NCBI GenBank assembly: GCA_016586335.1
Contig: BLYE01000022.1
Span: 124,001-188,000 of the forward strand
DNA from: Nitzschia putrida
Taxonomy: Eukaryota; Bacillariophyta; Bacillariophyceae; Bacillariales; Bacillariaceae
Direction of reading: 5' to 3'
DNA length: 64,000 nt
Position 1 is the stretch's first letter, and each line of letters starts with the position of its first letter. This document shows, piece after piece, positions 21,415 through 31,669 of the stretch. A program made the position numbers and the translations under genes. The notes under the pieces are model-generated. The model did not search any database. It worked only from the letters and a program-made list of their open reading frames with translations, and was not told the origin of the DNA.

Positions 21415-23848
21415 TTAGGTGATTGGTAGGTGATCGATACATCGCATGGCATCGTAGATGTCATTCGTCCAGTTCCCCCAAGGACTTTGCTTCTTCAACA
21501 GGGCGTAGAACCACAATGACACCTTGGCTAGATGCTTGTCAATCTTTGATTCTCCATCACCCACAGGAGCCGAGGGGTAGAAGTTCTCGCGCAAGATTTG
21601 GATCGTAATCTTGTGCGCTTCCTCGGGAGGCGCATGCCAAATTTTGGACCTCATGTTGGAAACAAACGCTCGCCCTCTCCCTTTTCCAAGAATTAACTGC
21701 TCTATTAGCGTAGGGAGGACAGTATTTAGATCGACATCCAGGGACGGTTTGTGCACTGGTAACTTCCCATCAATCGGGGACATAACGTTTCCCTTGATGT
21801 AGTCATTAGAGGAATCCATTTGAATGGAGCCTTTGGAATTACCATCAATGTCAATCAACCGACATTGACGATGATCTCCTGAAATAAGTACATTGGACAT
21901 GTGGTTGAAATCAAAAGCCTGGACTCCCATCAATGTCAAGTCCCTGAATGCATTGAGAAGGCTGACAAGAATCACTTTCACAGCAATGAGGGAAAACTTC
22001 GCGTGTAGCGCAATGATATTCTTCTTTTCAGGGAGTGGAACTTTGTCTACTTCTGCCAGGTACTCTTCCATGAACTTTCTCATTGTGTACGTTGAGAACT
22101 CCTCTTCGTAGCGGGCAAGCAACATGGCTTCGAACTTAAATTCTCTTTCGTTGTATGCATTGGACGAGAGGCCAACTCCAAGCCCATAAAACTCTACGAC
22201 TCGTCGATCGAAATTGAGAGACTTGGCCATTCGGATCCGTTTGGCTAGACCTGCTTCCGAGCGATTCTCCAAGGACGCGATCATCTTGTCGTAGCTGAAA
22301 TGTCGTTTGACGGCGGCATCCCACATGGTTTTCTTGGAGCAGGTCTTCATAAATCCTGGCTCGCGACTATTCGTGTCAACCCCAACTCTTCCCAGTGGAA
22401 CTCTGTGGACAATAGCATTCGCACCCATTCCCAAAATACCTCCTTCTCCAGGAGCATGGAATTGGACAGGTTCATCTGCACTCGTCGAAATACTCATGAA
22501 TTGTCGCTTGTCCCGAGGATCAGGAGAAAAACTGAACACAATGGGGTCAATGGAACAATAGGATTCTCCCGTGACAAAATCCCAAGCACGCAGGTGGGTC
22601 GTTCGAAGGTTGTATTGCAGGTAGGTGGCAGGCGCCCCAGGACGTTCCTTGTGGAAGAAAGTCATCGGCCTTTCGATAGGCATGTGGTTATTCTGCGCAT
22701 TTCCTTTCTCTGTAACAGAGAAGATTACTAGCGCAAACCGGCATTTTGATGTCCACCGAACAAGGGGTTCTCCATATTTGGGACGGATCACCTCCAATCC
22801 AAACATCTTTTCCATGAGTGAGAGCTGCACTTCGTGGTCAATAGCCTGATTTTCTAGAGGGAAATCATACATATCATCAAAACCAAACATAGCCAAAACC
22901 AGCCAAGATTTGGCAACTTTTCCAGGCGAATCAGAGTACGATAGAATGGACTCGTTGGCGTGAGCAATGAGACGACCCTTCACTGTGGAAATAGTTGATT
23001 CTTTGGGAATCTTGACATCCAAAGTACACAACCCAGGAATAAGCAACTCAATCTCAACCAAACCAAGTGCAATATCTCTAGTCGAGTTGACTCGGGGCAA
23101 TGTTTGTGGTGGGGTAGCATATGTGAACAGTTTTGATCCATCGTCAAGATCTATCGTGCTTGTGTGGTGGTTCTTGAGCATGGCCTCCAATTCGACAAGT
23201 TGTCGCTGGAAACCCTCATTTTCCAGAACAAAGGGTCTGGTCTCTGCCAAACTGTGGATGAGCTCTTCCAAGGGATGTCCAAATAACAGAAGGACGGCCA
23301 GTGCTAGAGAAGCCGACCTGACGTATCCAAGCTGTCAGCCCGGGTGTCCAAACGGAGAATACAACACCTCAGAAACAAATTTGGACGTACCGGTTTTGCC
23401 CCGCCACGCAAAAGAAAAGAACCCTTCCTTGTTCCTGCCGGACCAATGTGTACAGTTCTTTGGCAACTTGTAAATGCTTGCTAGGGTCCCCTGTCTTGTA
23501 GTCAAAAAGGATGGGGTAGGAAATATCATCTTGTCGGACATTGGTAAATCGGTACTGAATTCCCTTGGATTGTAGATCATCCATGGGTAAACGAGTAATC
23601 CCTCCAGAGGCACAATTGAGCATGGCTGTTACTCCTGCTGCCACAAGCGCATCAACATTGGATGCATGATACTTGTTGCCAATCATCATGCATGTTCCTG
23701 GTAGGTGAGCTGGGCTGGGATCCCTCCACTCATTTGAAATCGGAATTTGCCTGGCTACATGAGTGCGAATAAAGTCAAGACGGGGTTTTGCATCTTCGTC
23801 TGTTAGGAATGTGGGAGGATCATCGTAGTGAACACTGAGAGTCGACAT
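21415..23848 (-). CDS. Dual-specificity phosphatase fused to a PI3K-ABD-like and a kinase-like domain (2 exons)
   Basis: CDS is complement(join(21415..23317, 23391..23848)), 786 residues. The 73-base intron (GTACG...GTCAG) falls inside the phosphatase signature; splicing gives FFCVAGQNRSASLALAVLLL, with nucleophile Cys147, Arg153 and candidate acid Asp107/108. The His before Cys in classical HCxxGxxR is Phe here. Residues about 237-332 (LVEIELLIPGLCTLDVKIP... to GLEVIRPKYG) resemble the adaptor-binding, ubiquitin-like domain of class I PI3K by eye. Residues about 446-650 are kinase-like: GMGANAIVHRVP (Gly loop), AAVKRHF (Lys490), FDFNHMSNVLI in place of the HRD loop and LIDIDGN in place of DFG. 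The catalytic loop is degenerate, so this half may be inactive or divergent. No homologous fusion is known to me. Confidence 0.75.
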
Positions 23849-24016
23849 CTTGTTGGGTTATATTTGACATGGCCAATGGAACTGATGAGGGGGATTCTCG
23901 TTGGTAGATGCGAATAGCTCGACAATATCATTCCCGAGCTCGTATGTCCCGAATCCAAAGAATGGCTACGGTTTCTGTTATGCCAAAAAGGAGTGGTAGA
24001 GATTCATATCCTCAAG

Positions 24017-24739
24017 ATGACCGACAACTCTTCAAGCAAACAGCGGTGGTTCCCCCTTGAATCGAACCCACAACTCATTAATGAGTACATCCAAAAGCTT
24101 GGCTTTGACACATCTTTGTATGAGTTCTGCGATGTCTACTCAACGGAAGAATGGGCTTTGGAGATGATTCCTTCGCCGGTCGCTGCCGTGCTCCTGGTGT
24201 ACCCACTCACAGCCACCATTACAAAATCTGAACAGGAAAAGTCCCAGACAATTGACATGGAAGCCGCCGAAAACAAGGTATGGTATATTCGGCAACGAAT
24301 TGGGAATGCCTGTGGCACTATTGGTCTTTTGCATGCCATTCTCAACGTTCCTGAAGGTATCCGTATCTTTACCCCTGGATCATGGTTTGAAGAATTCCAT
24401 CGCGATTGTCCCATCCCATTGTCACCAATTGCCAAGGCCGAACGGCTGGAAAAGGATGGCCAAATTGCAAAACTCCACGATGCAGCAACATCATCAGAAT
24501 CGAACGCCACCCGTCGGGGATCTCTTGAAGATAAAGTGGAAACCCATTTTGCTGCTTTTGTCCATGTACAAGGTAAGCTCTACGAGATGGATGGTCGCAA
24601 AGCAGGTCCAGTGTTGCACGGGAAGACAACGCAAAGTGACCTCTTGCAAGATGCCTGTAAAGTGATTCAATCTATCATGGCTCGCGATCCAACTGAGTCC
24701 AGATTTGCCATCACAGCCTTGGCCCCCGCCATGTCATAG
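24017..24739 (+). CDS. Ubiquitin C-terminal hydrolase, UCH-L1/L3 type
   Basis: Cysteine protease (peptidase C12) that releases small adducts from the C-terminus of ubiquitin. 240 residues from ATG 24017; the upstream in-frame codon at 23993 is GTG and was rejected. All active-site elements are in place: oxyanion Gln93 and nucleophile Cys99 in RQRIGNACGTIGLLHA, His177 in THFAAFVHV and Asp192 in LYEMDGRKAGP. The crossover-loop region (residues about 145-172) is long and hydrophilic. There is no UCH37-type C-terminal extension, so a proteasome-bound role is unlikely. It starts 168 bases from the divergent phosphatase-kinase gene. Confidence 0.95.
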   Translation: MTDNSSSKQRWFPLESNPQLINEYIQKLGFDTSLYEFCDVYSTEEWALEMIPSPVAAVLLVYPLTATITKSEQEKSQTIDMEAAENKVWYIRQRIGNACGTIGLLHAILNVPEGIRIFTPGSWFEEFHRDCPIPLSPIAKAERLEKDGQIAKLHDAATSSESNATRRGSLEDKVETHFAAFVHVQGKLYEMDGRKAGPVLHGKTTQSDLLQDACKVIQSIMARDPTESRFAITALAPAMS

Positions 24740-24993
24740 CCACAGCTGGTACTCGTACTGTGACCCAAGACCGGAATTGCCTGCTAGTAGAAAACCAAAA
24801 ATGTCCGTGCTCTGCTGGATGGAGTTGTAGCAGTGGCAGTCCAAGAAGTGAAACAGAAGAAAAGGATCAGGTGGAAAAGACAATCTAGAACGTTTATGTC
24901 GAGTATACTGTATGAGGAATCAATGTACACGGGGAAACCCAACCTTGTTAGCGAGAGACATTGTTGGGTAGGTTTGGTGTCTGTATTGGCTGT

Positions 24994-25635
24994 CTATTGA
25001 TGAGAATCAGGAGTGCAACGGCCCATTCGCTGTGCCCGAATGAACTTCATCAATGTTTTTCGGGAATAGTCCACCCTTCGGCATGGTTGGCTTTTGTGTT
25101 CCCCTCTTTGACGATCGATCACGGCTCGTGAGGCTTCTGACCGCCGCATGGACTCCGCCAGACTGTCCAACAAGGCCTTCTCATATGCACTGGGGCCTTC
25201 CCAATTCTTCTTGGGTTGTGGCGCGACAGGTCGACCTCGATAGCTCAGGCGAGGGGGAGCAAAATCCTCGTCAACCGCTATTGAAGATGTTTCGGCTTCC
25301 AGGTCCAACTGGAGGTTTTCAGGTGACACTATGCAAGGGAGTTTGTTGAAGCTTGGCTTTGTGGTTGGAGGCGTTACAGGAGGCTCCCAATACATGAAGT
25401 GTAGCGGTTCGGAGCGTTGGAGGCTGAGCAAGTGTTGCTGATTCCCAACGTCGTTGAAGTTTTCGGCATATACTCCAGGCTTCAAAGAGTCTTCTGCATC
25501 CATGCTGTCCACCATTTTCAATAGATCATTGAAATTATCCTCGTCCTCTGACACCTCCGCAGGTGCCAATTCGGAAGCGAAGGGATCACATTCTGGGAAC
25601 CACATCCCATCGTCGCTTTCCATAGGATCATACAT
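24994..25635 (-). CDS. Hypothetical protein, acidic N-terminus and basic C-terminus
   Basis: 213 residues from ATG 25635; the frame is open upstream to a TTG at 25695 only. Not recognised. The N-terminal 65 residues are strongly acidic (MYDPMESDDG, EVSEDEDNFNDLLKMVDSMDAEDS). A Pro-rich middle (YWEPPVTPPTTKPS) follows. The C-terminal 70 residues are a probable helix ending basic (AYEKALLDSLAESMRRSEASRAVI, then YSRKTLMKFIRAQRMGR). The AESMRRSE/SR block looks like a conserved diatom-specific motif, perhaps a nuclear regulatory protein, but that is from memory of similar sequences and uncertain. An upstream non-coding exon is possible. Confidence 0.6.
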   Translation of the reverse strand: MYDPMESDDGMWFPECDPFASELAPAEVSEDEDNFNDLLKMVDSMDAEDSLKPGVYAENFNDVGNQQHLLSLQRSEPLHFMYWEPPVTPPTTKPSFNKLPCIVSPENLQLDLEAETSSIAVDEDFAPPRLSYRGRPVAPQPKKNWEGPSAYEKALLDSLAESMRRSEASRAVIDRQRGEHKSQPCRRVDYSRKTLMKFIRAQRMGRCTPDSHQ

Positions 25636-26691
25636 CGTAGTTGCAATATCTACAAAGCTATCTTGAGGATGGTTGCCGAGAGAGAACGAGAACAATTGCC
25701 TCCCAAAAGATCTGGGCTGTCAAGGCAGTACAATGGCACAAGTAAACTTGTGGCTGGACTTGCAACAAATTTTGGCCAGGGGTAGGCGAGAACGCTCGAT
25801 TCCGGGTCGTGACAAAAATTTGTGTCACATCTTTTGCCGCCAACCCGAAACGATCGTTCGTACTTTTTGAGCAATAATGAAGTCTCGGTAACGGCCACAC
25901 AATATAGCCCCTTACTATGGCGACCTTTATAAACACCACCAACTCGGAGCCTAATTAACATGAGTTGGGGACGTGAAACTCACCTTTTCGCTGTGCAAAA
26001 TTGTGAGACGTGAAAAAGTGCCTCTCCTTCTTCTCACCACTCATCAGCTACCAAAGCTACCGAAGCTTTTTATACCGAAGGTTGGGTTTTAGGCTTCTTG
26101 TGGTGATCTTCCGAATACAAACACACGACAACAGCCGACAGCCGACCACTCACAATCTACACGGACTGAAACGGAGGTTCTGGAAATAATGATGATGTCG
26201 TTCCCGGCACATGAGACAAGATAATCATTGCACAACGGAATCGAGTTGACCGCTGTTGTGAACGATGGAACCCACTGCTGCCACTCATCGATAGTGGACG
26301 CAGTACCATTCAGGGTTGCAAATTTACATTCTTGAGCTGCACTTCATCGGCATTCTTTTCAATAGAATAGGTAGATATAAATGCCGATCAGTACGACTTA
26401 CCACTTGCCTAAAGTAATGGTAGAGCACAACACACAACCCTTAGTTATGGTGCTGCATTACTTAGTTACAACTTTCCATAGTCGGTGAAGCACAACAGGA
26501 AGACGAGGGCACAGTACTGTACGTACTGTACATGGAGAGTACCGTACGTACCGTACCATGCAAATAGGACGAGTCACGATCATTGGGGACTTAGAGTGAC
26601 TGAGTCAGAAAGTTTTCAGGAAAATCTTGCTGACTCAGCCTACAGTGGATGGTCCAGATCTTCTTCATAAACGACAAATCTGCACAGGAGG
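25636..26691. other. Intergenic, 1.06 kb, divergent promoter region
   Basis: Between two divergent genes, so probably both promoters. No coding signal was accepted. It contains a cluster of GTAC-based short palindromes near 26510-26562 and, closer to ferrochelatase, two TGA(G/C)TCA boxes listed separately. Confidence 0.5.
26601..26637. promoter_or_regulatory. Paired AP-1/MARE-like bZIP boxes upstream of ferrochelatase
   Basis: TGAGTCA at 26601-26607 and TGACTCA at 26631-26637, the second inside the near-palindrome TGCTGACTCAGC. They are 30 bases apart (about three helical turns) and 85 and 55 bases before the ATG. The motif is the classical bZIP half-site pair; binding is inferred only. Confidence 0.4.
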
Positions 26692-28112
26692 ATGATGTCG
26701 ATCCAAAGATTGTTGGCTGTTGTTGCTGTTGTTTGCTCACTCTTTCAAGGCGCCCTCTCAGAAGAAAGTACCGACAGCAGCATGCTTTCTACAAATCTTC
26801 TCGCTCGGGCACAAAAGCAGGGGACCAAAGTTGGTGTTCTCATGTTGAATTTGGGTGGACCTAAGAATCAAGAGGACGTAGAAGGTACGAGTATGCTATA
26901 CCTGATGGGTGACTTTTTTCTTGGACCCATCGATCCAAATGCTAACGCTTTTTGCTTGTGTGGGTTGGAACAGGATTTTTGTACAATTTGTTTGCCGACC
27001 CAGATATTATTCGTCTTCCAGCCCCATTGTCGCCTCTCCAACCACTCATTGCCACCATGATCTCCAAAAAGAGAGCACCCAAAAGTCGAGAAGCATACGC
27101 CAGTATCGGAGGTGGATCGCCTATTATGAAGTATACCAGTGCTCAAGCCGAACTACTCGAACAATCATTGAAAGACCGACATGGATTGGATGCCAAAACC
27201 TACATTGGCATGCGTTATTGGGAGCCCTACACAGAGGCAGCTGTGAAACAAATTAAAGAGGATGCGGTGGATGTTCTTGTTGTTATGCCATTGTACCCTC
27301 AATTTTCCATCTCCACGTCGGGAAGTTCGTTGCGTGTTTTGGCCAAGGAATTTTCCAGCAGCCTCGACGTCTTTGGGCCCAATGGAAGTTTGGCCCACAC
27401 TGTCATCCCCAGTTGGTACGACAGACCAGGATACATCAATGTAATGAGTAAATTGATTCAACAAGAATTGGACAGTATTTCAAGTGAAGCAATTGCCACT
27501 GCCCAAGAAAAGGCCCCTGAACTTGCACCTTTGCACGTTTTGTTTTCGGCTCATGGCGTCCCTCAGTCCTACATTGAAGCTGGAGATCCATACAAGAGGC
27601 ACATTGAGGAATGCGTCGAGTTGATTTCTGCGCAAATTATGCAGAGTCGGGCAGATGCCGGAAAGGAGGTTAAAGTGGAGGTGCATTTGAGCTTCCAAAG
27701 TCGCGTGGGGCCCGTCGAGTGGCTGCGACCATACACCGACGACGTGTTGCCCGAATTGGCCCACAAGGGTGTTCGCAATTTGGTGGTCGTCCCTATCAGT
27801 TTTGTGAGTGAACACATTGAAACGTTGGAGGAAATTGACGGTGAATACAAAGAGTTGGCCATTGAGTCCGGAATCGTCGAGTGGCGTCGAAGCCCTGCCC
27901 TCAACACCGACGAGGACTTCATCGCCGACATGGCAGACATGGTCTACGACGCCCTGTCGCAACCCTCTGTGTCAGTGGCCAGTACGTGTGAGACCTACGG
28001 GATCAAGCTCAGGTCGGAATCCTCTGGATGGGCTGCTGGCATGACCGGTTTGTTGGCTGTGACAGTTGCTTGGGCGGTGAGCCGCATGCGAGGCACTGGC
28101 AAAAAGGCCTAA
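26692..28112 (+). CDS. hemH: Ferrochelatase (2 exons)
   Basis: Inserts Fe2+ into protoporphyrin IX, the last step of haem synthesis. CDS is join(26692..26884, 26974..28112), 443 residues. The 89-base intron (GTACGA...AACAG) is phase 1, and splicing gives KNQEDVEGFLYNLFADPDIIRLP, the normal N-terminal motif. The active-site segments PLYPQFSISTSGSS, LFSAHGVPQSYIEAGDPY (catalytic His in SAHG) and the C-terminal FVSEHIETLEEIDGEY are intact. The first 24 residues form a signal-peptide-like sequence (SIQRLLAVVAVVCSLFQGALS) without a Phe after the likely cleavage site. The C-terminus has a hydrophobic helix (GWAAGMTGLLAVTVAWAVS), a probable membrane anchor. Plastid targeting through the secretory route is likely but the Phe rule is not met. 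Confidence 0.95.
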
Positions 28113-28117
28113 AATTC

Positions 28118-28885
28118 CTAGTGGATAGAAGACGTTGGGACCATATCATCTTCTGTAGCCGTAGTGTTGGTCTGATTGTGTCGCTTGTGTAGCGGAGGGT
28201 CTTGCCCCATCGCAAATGTGAATGGAGACTTTCGCATCCAAGCGGATGGCATGTGTTGGGAGACAACCTGAGAAACAGTCATTGTGGTCGTAGCAGTCGT
28301 AACCATCATTGGAATGGCCACTGTATCGACCAATTTGGAAACGAGAGGAACCGCTCCTTCCAGTGCCTGGTTGGTGTAGCTGGATACGACATCGGCACAT
28401 TGTTGGAGCCATAGTTGTCGATCGTAATGCTTGCGCAATTTTCGGTCTCTCAAAATACGCCATGCTTCCACAACGTCTGAGAAGAGACGCTGGGGAGGTG
28501 GATTGGTGTTGGCATTGTTGTCAGTATGATCGTTATCGTTGCCCATATTGCCATCAGGGTGCAAGGATCTTGCCAAGAAGTAGAACCGTTCTCTTAATTC
28601 ATCCCGGGTAGCCAATGGAGAAGCATCCAAGATATCATATAGTGTTAGCTGTTTGTTGTCGTTCACAGTGACATTTAGAGTTTGGAGGACAAGATCAGCT
28701 TCGGATGAAGTCGCTTGAAGGGGCTGCCAATGCTGGTGACAAGGTGCAACATTTTTTGTACTGCTCTGTACTGGGAGCAAACTTCCAGGAAATCTTGTCA
28801 ATGCGACTCCCCACACTAAGAATCCTTCACAATGTGCATCTAGGAACCAAAGGGCCAAAAAGGCAACATGCCATAGTCGTATCAT
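28118..28885 (-). CDS. J-domain (DnaJ-like) protein, probably plastid-targeted
   Basis: Hsp70 co-chaperone of 255 residues. Start chosen at ATG 28885, which puts a signal-peptide-like sequence at the N-terminus (MIRLWHVAFLALWFLDAHCEG) followed by FLVWG, fitting the diatom plastid Phe rule. An in-frame ATG at 28939 would give 273 residues and hide it. The J domain spans about residues 80-150: TLYDILDASPLATRDELRERFYFLARSLHPD with HPD at 109-111, then an Asn/Asp-rich insertion in place of the usual short loop, and FSDVVEAWRILRDRKLRKHYDRQ. The C-terminal 100 residues have no known domain. Convergent with ferrochelatase, 5 bases apart. Confidence 0.8.
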   Translation of the reverse strand: MIRLWHVAFLALWFLDAHCEGFLVWGVALTRFPGSLLPVQSSTKNVAPCHQHWQPLQATSSEADLVLQTLNVTVNDNKQLTLYDILDASPLATRDELRERFYFLARSLHPDGNMGNDNDHTDNNANTNPPPQRLFSDVVEAWRILRDRKLRKHYDRQLWLQQCADVVSSYTNQALEGAVPLVSKLVDTVAIPMMVTTATTTMTVSQVVSQHMPSAWMRKSPFTFAMGQDPPLHKRHNQTNTTATEDDMVPTSSIH

Positions 28886-29247
28886 GGCGATGATTGAGTT
28901 GTTGGTGGTCGTTGGATGTGATTTCTGTGGACTTGTCATTCTTTGAGTGGAGTCTAACGAGTCAAGAGAAGTTTCAGCCTTGCCGTCGACCGCGAGGACC
29001 TCCCACCGACGGACAACAACAGACCGACTCAACTGAACCAACAACCCATGCCTGTTGTTGAACTGTTGAACGACGCCACTTTCTCCATTCTTGTGGAGAA
29101 AGAACTACCCACGTTCATTTCAATCTGCAACTTCTACAAACACAACAACACGTTCCAGTTTTTGACTGGCAATGAAACGGTGACGAACAAGAGTTTTACC
29201 AGAAACATTTCTACTCATTCCTCCACGCACATTCTTACTATATCATC
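28886..29247. other. Divergent promoter region between J-domain gene and RPC8
   Basis: No gene seen. If the longer J-domain start at 28939 is used, the gap is shorter by 54 bases. The stretch is AC-rich, as many leaders here are. Confidence 0.45.
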
Positions 29248-30132
29248 ATGTTTCAATTGACAACGATTGCCGATACCATTCGAGTTCCTGCCCACATGTT
29301 GGCCATTCCAACCTTGACGGCGTTACACCGAGAAATTGATCTCAAATACCCAAACCGTGTCTTGATGGATGTCGGCTTGGTCGTTTGCCGGTACGGCGAT
29401 TGCTTCAAAATTACCAACGGCTCTTGCGTTCCTGGAGACGGAGGGAGTCATCATGACTGTTTGTTCCGTCTCTTAGTCTTTCGACCCTTTGTGGAAGAAG
29501 TTCTCGTGGGGACCATTGTCAAAAGTACAGCAGAAGGAGTCCAAGTCAGTATAGGATTCTTTCAAGATATTTTCATCCCAACCTATTGGATGTTGCGACC
29601 GAGTCGGTACGACGAGAAAATTGGCTTGTGGGTCTGGACACCGGATTATGACGAGAATAACGAGGAAGAAGGTGAGGGCGAAGGCGAGGCTGACGGAGAA
29701 GCAGAAACAAAGGAGGTTGTGGACGACGCCGAAGATGCTGAAGGTGCTGAAGGCGATGCTGAGAAGGCAGAGGGAGATGAATCTTCCGAGGCGGCCAAGG
29801 AAGGAGATCGCTTTGAAATGGAAGTCGGTGCCCAAATTCGTTTCAAAGTCAAGTCGATACAGTTTACACAAGTCACCAACACCGCCAAGGGAGTTCAAGC
29901 AACTACCACAATGACGGCCCACTCTCATACATTCCCTAAAGAAGAGGAAAAGACCGTAGACAAGCCCCTGCGCAAGAGAAGTTTGTCGTTGGATTTGAGC
30001 GATGTCAGTGACATGCCAGCTAGTATGCATATTGTGGCTTCCATTTGTGAAGATGGTTTGGGCTTGACTAGTTGGTGGGAGGCTCCTCCAGACCAAGAGG
30101 AGGAGGAGGAGGAAGAAGGAAACGAAGAATAA
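29248..30132 (+). CDS. RPC8: RNA polymerase III subunit RPC8 (Rpb7-like) with acidic insertion
   Basis: Stalk subunit of RNA polymerase III (Rpc25/POLR3H), which helps start transcription of tRNA and 5S genes. 294 residues, single exon. The N-terminal tip domain starts MFQLTTIADTIRVPAHML, and the SHS2/OB part is clear: RVLMDVGLVVCRYGD, PGDGGSHHDCLFRLLVFRPFVEEVLVGTI and GVQVSIGFFQDIFIPTYWM. The protein ends GLGLTSWWEAPP as in the human subunit. After VWVWTPDYDENN there is an unusual acidic repeat-like insertion of about 50 residues (residues 135-188, mainly E, D, A and G), then the RFKVKSIQF strand resumes. The human protein is about 204 residues, so the extra length is the insertion plus a Glu-rich tail. 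Confidence 0.9.
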   Translation: MFQLTTIADTIRVPAHMLAIPTLTALHREIDLKYPNRVLMDVGLVVCRYGDCFKITNGSCVPGDGGSHHDCLFRLLVFRPFVEEVLVGTIVKSTAEGVQVSIGFFQDIFIPTYWMLRPSRYDEKIGLWVWTPDYDENNEEEGEGEGEADGEAETKEVVDDAEDAEGAEGDAEKAEGDESSEAAKEGDRFEMEVGAQIRFKVKSIQFTQVTNTAKGVQATTTMTAHSHTFPKEEEKTVDKPLRKRSLSLDLSDVSDMPASMHIVASICEDGLGLTSWWEAPPDQEEEEEEEGNEE

Positions 30133-30241
30133 ACCCTATAGTGCCCGAACCTACCTCCTACCTTTGGTCTGACCACCAGAACATGCCTAGCATCCAGTAA
30201 GGTACAGTACAGCATAGTGCCTGCATTCCGATGTTTACTAG

Positions 30242-31669
30242 TTAGGATTCTTCTAGCCAAACCAATGTTTTCTTGTCAAAGGAAGTAGAAACCAGAGTAT
30301 TGGAACTTGGACTTGAATACAGATCGCGAATCGAGTTGCCATGGCCACTGAGGCGCTCCACAATACTACCGCTGGCAATGTCCCAAACCATAATCGTTGC
30401 CTCATCTTGATGATTTCCGAACAAGTATTGCCCATTGGCCGACCAACCAATTTTGGGAGTCGAGAAGCCGTCGTTCTTGTGACCATACAGGTTTCGGACC
30501 AGCTTGCCCGAAGCAACCTCCAAAATGATGTTGCGGGAGGCATCGGTCGCCAAGGCCAAGTAGTCTCCATGGGGAACCATATCCATGACACAAAACGACA
30601 CATGATCTACAAATCCAGCATTTCCCGGGCCTTGGTTGAGATTCATCTTGGTATGTTCCAGCGTTGGAGGTGCCATGGCCTCACTGCCACTCGCCACTTC
30701 CAAAATTGGAGAAAGGTCAAAGATGGACAAGTAGGGCGTTCCTCGTACGTAACATACGAGTTGATCCTTATGGAAACACATGGATTCGACAGGACCGGAC
30801 AAATTGAGAGCTTGTACCTTTTGTAGTTGAATGTTGGTTTCGTCCCATCCGTTCCATACAATGCGGTGAATCTGAACGGTACCATCTGCCGAAGAAGTCG
30901 CCAAGACATTTTCCCGGGAAGACCAAGCCACACTTCGAATATACTTGGGATGCTTAATGGTTCCTTTGGCCACTTCTTGACAAGCCAAGGGCGATTGGGA
31001 CATGATATGCAGAACGTGAACCGATCCATCCATGCAACCAGCAGCCAAAAAAGGAGAACGCGGCTTGCGAGCAAAGTCTATCGAAATGACGGGTGCTTGA
31101 CACTCAAAGCGAAGGATGTTTTCCAAGGTTGCCGGAGCCGGGGGACTGGTGGTAGAATCTCCCAACGCCAAACCCCAAGGAGCCAAGACGACTTGCCGAT
31201 CTGCTCCACCTGTTGCCAACAAGGTGTCATCTTGGGAGAGGGAACAACAGGTCGGATTGGCCATCCCATGCAATTTTTCCAAAAGTGCCTGACAGGACTT
31301 GGCGTAAACACCATTTCCACCCTGCAAAAAGTGATCTTTCCCAAAATCTTGCGTCTCAGTCATTGCGGTATCGGCCACCGCAGTGGATGAGGCACCAGGG
31401 GTTCCACCTTCTTCACGCCAAATTTCCAGTTCCGCCTTGAGCGTTTCATTTTCAACCGTTAATACTTTGCATCTTTGCTCCAAAGCTTTGACTTTTTCCT
31501 TAAGAACTTTGTTTTCGGCGCGGACTGTGATGGAAAATGCAAAGACAGTGTGTTGTTAGACGACGCAACGAGGCTATTGGCGACATACGATGTATATGAT
31601 GGTTGTGACATATATATTGTTACCTGATGTGAGTTGATCCGCGGTTCCGAGATCTCCTAGTAAATCCAT
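30242..31669 (-). CDS. Coiled-coil WD40-repeat protein (2 exons)
   Basis: CDS is complement(join(30242..31524, 31624..31669)), 442 residues. Exon 1 encodes only 15 codons plus one base (MDLLGDLGTADQLTS). The 99-base intron starts GTAACA and ends CACAG, and the spliced frame continues VRAENKVLKEKVKALEQRC, a coiled coil to about residue 50. Without the first exon the frame has only a TTG start, which supports the splice. From about residue 95, at least six WD40-type repeats follow, for example TLLATGGADRQVVLAPW, NVLATSSADGTVQIHRI, YLFGNHQDEATIMVWDI and TLVSTSFDKKTLVWLEES. It is probably a scaffold protein. A Prp19-like identity was considered but there is no U-box, so no symbol is given. Confidence 0.75.

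Noticed and set aside
29473..30096. 207-codon minus-strand frame over RPC8
   Set aside because: It is the antisense of the acidic RPC8 insertion and the conserved RPC8 strand blocks; the plus strand is clearly the gene.
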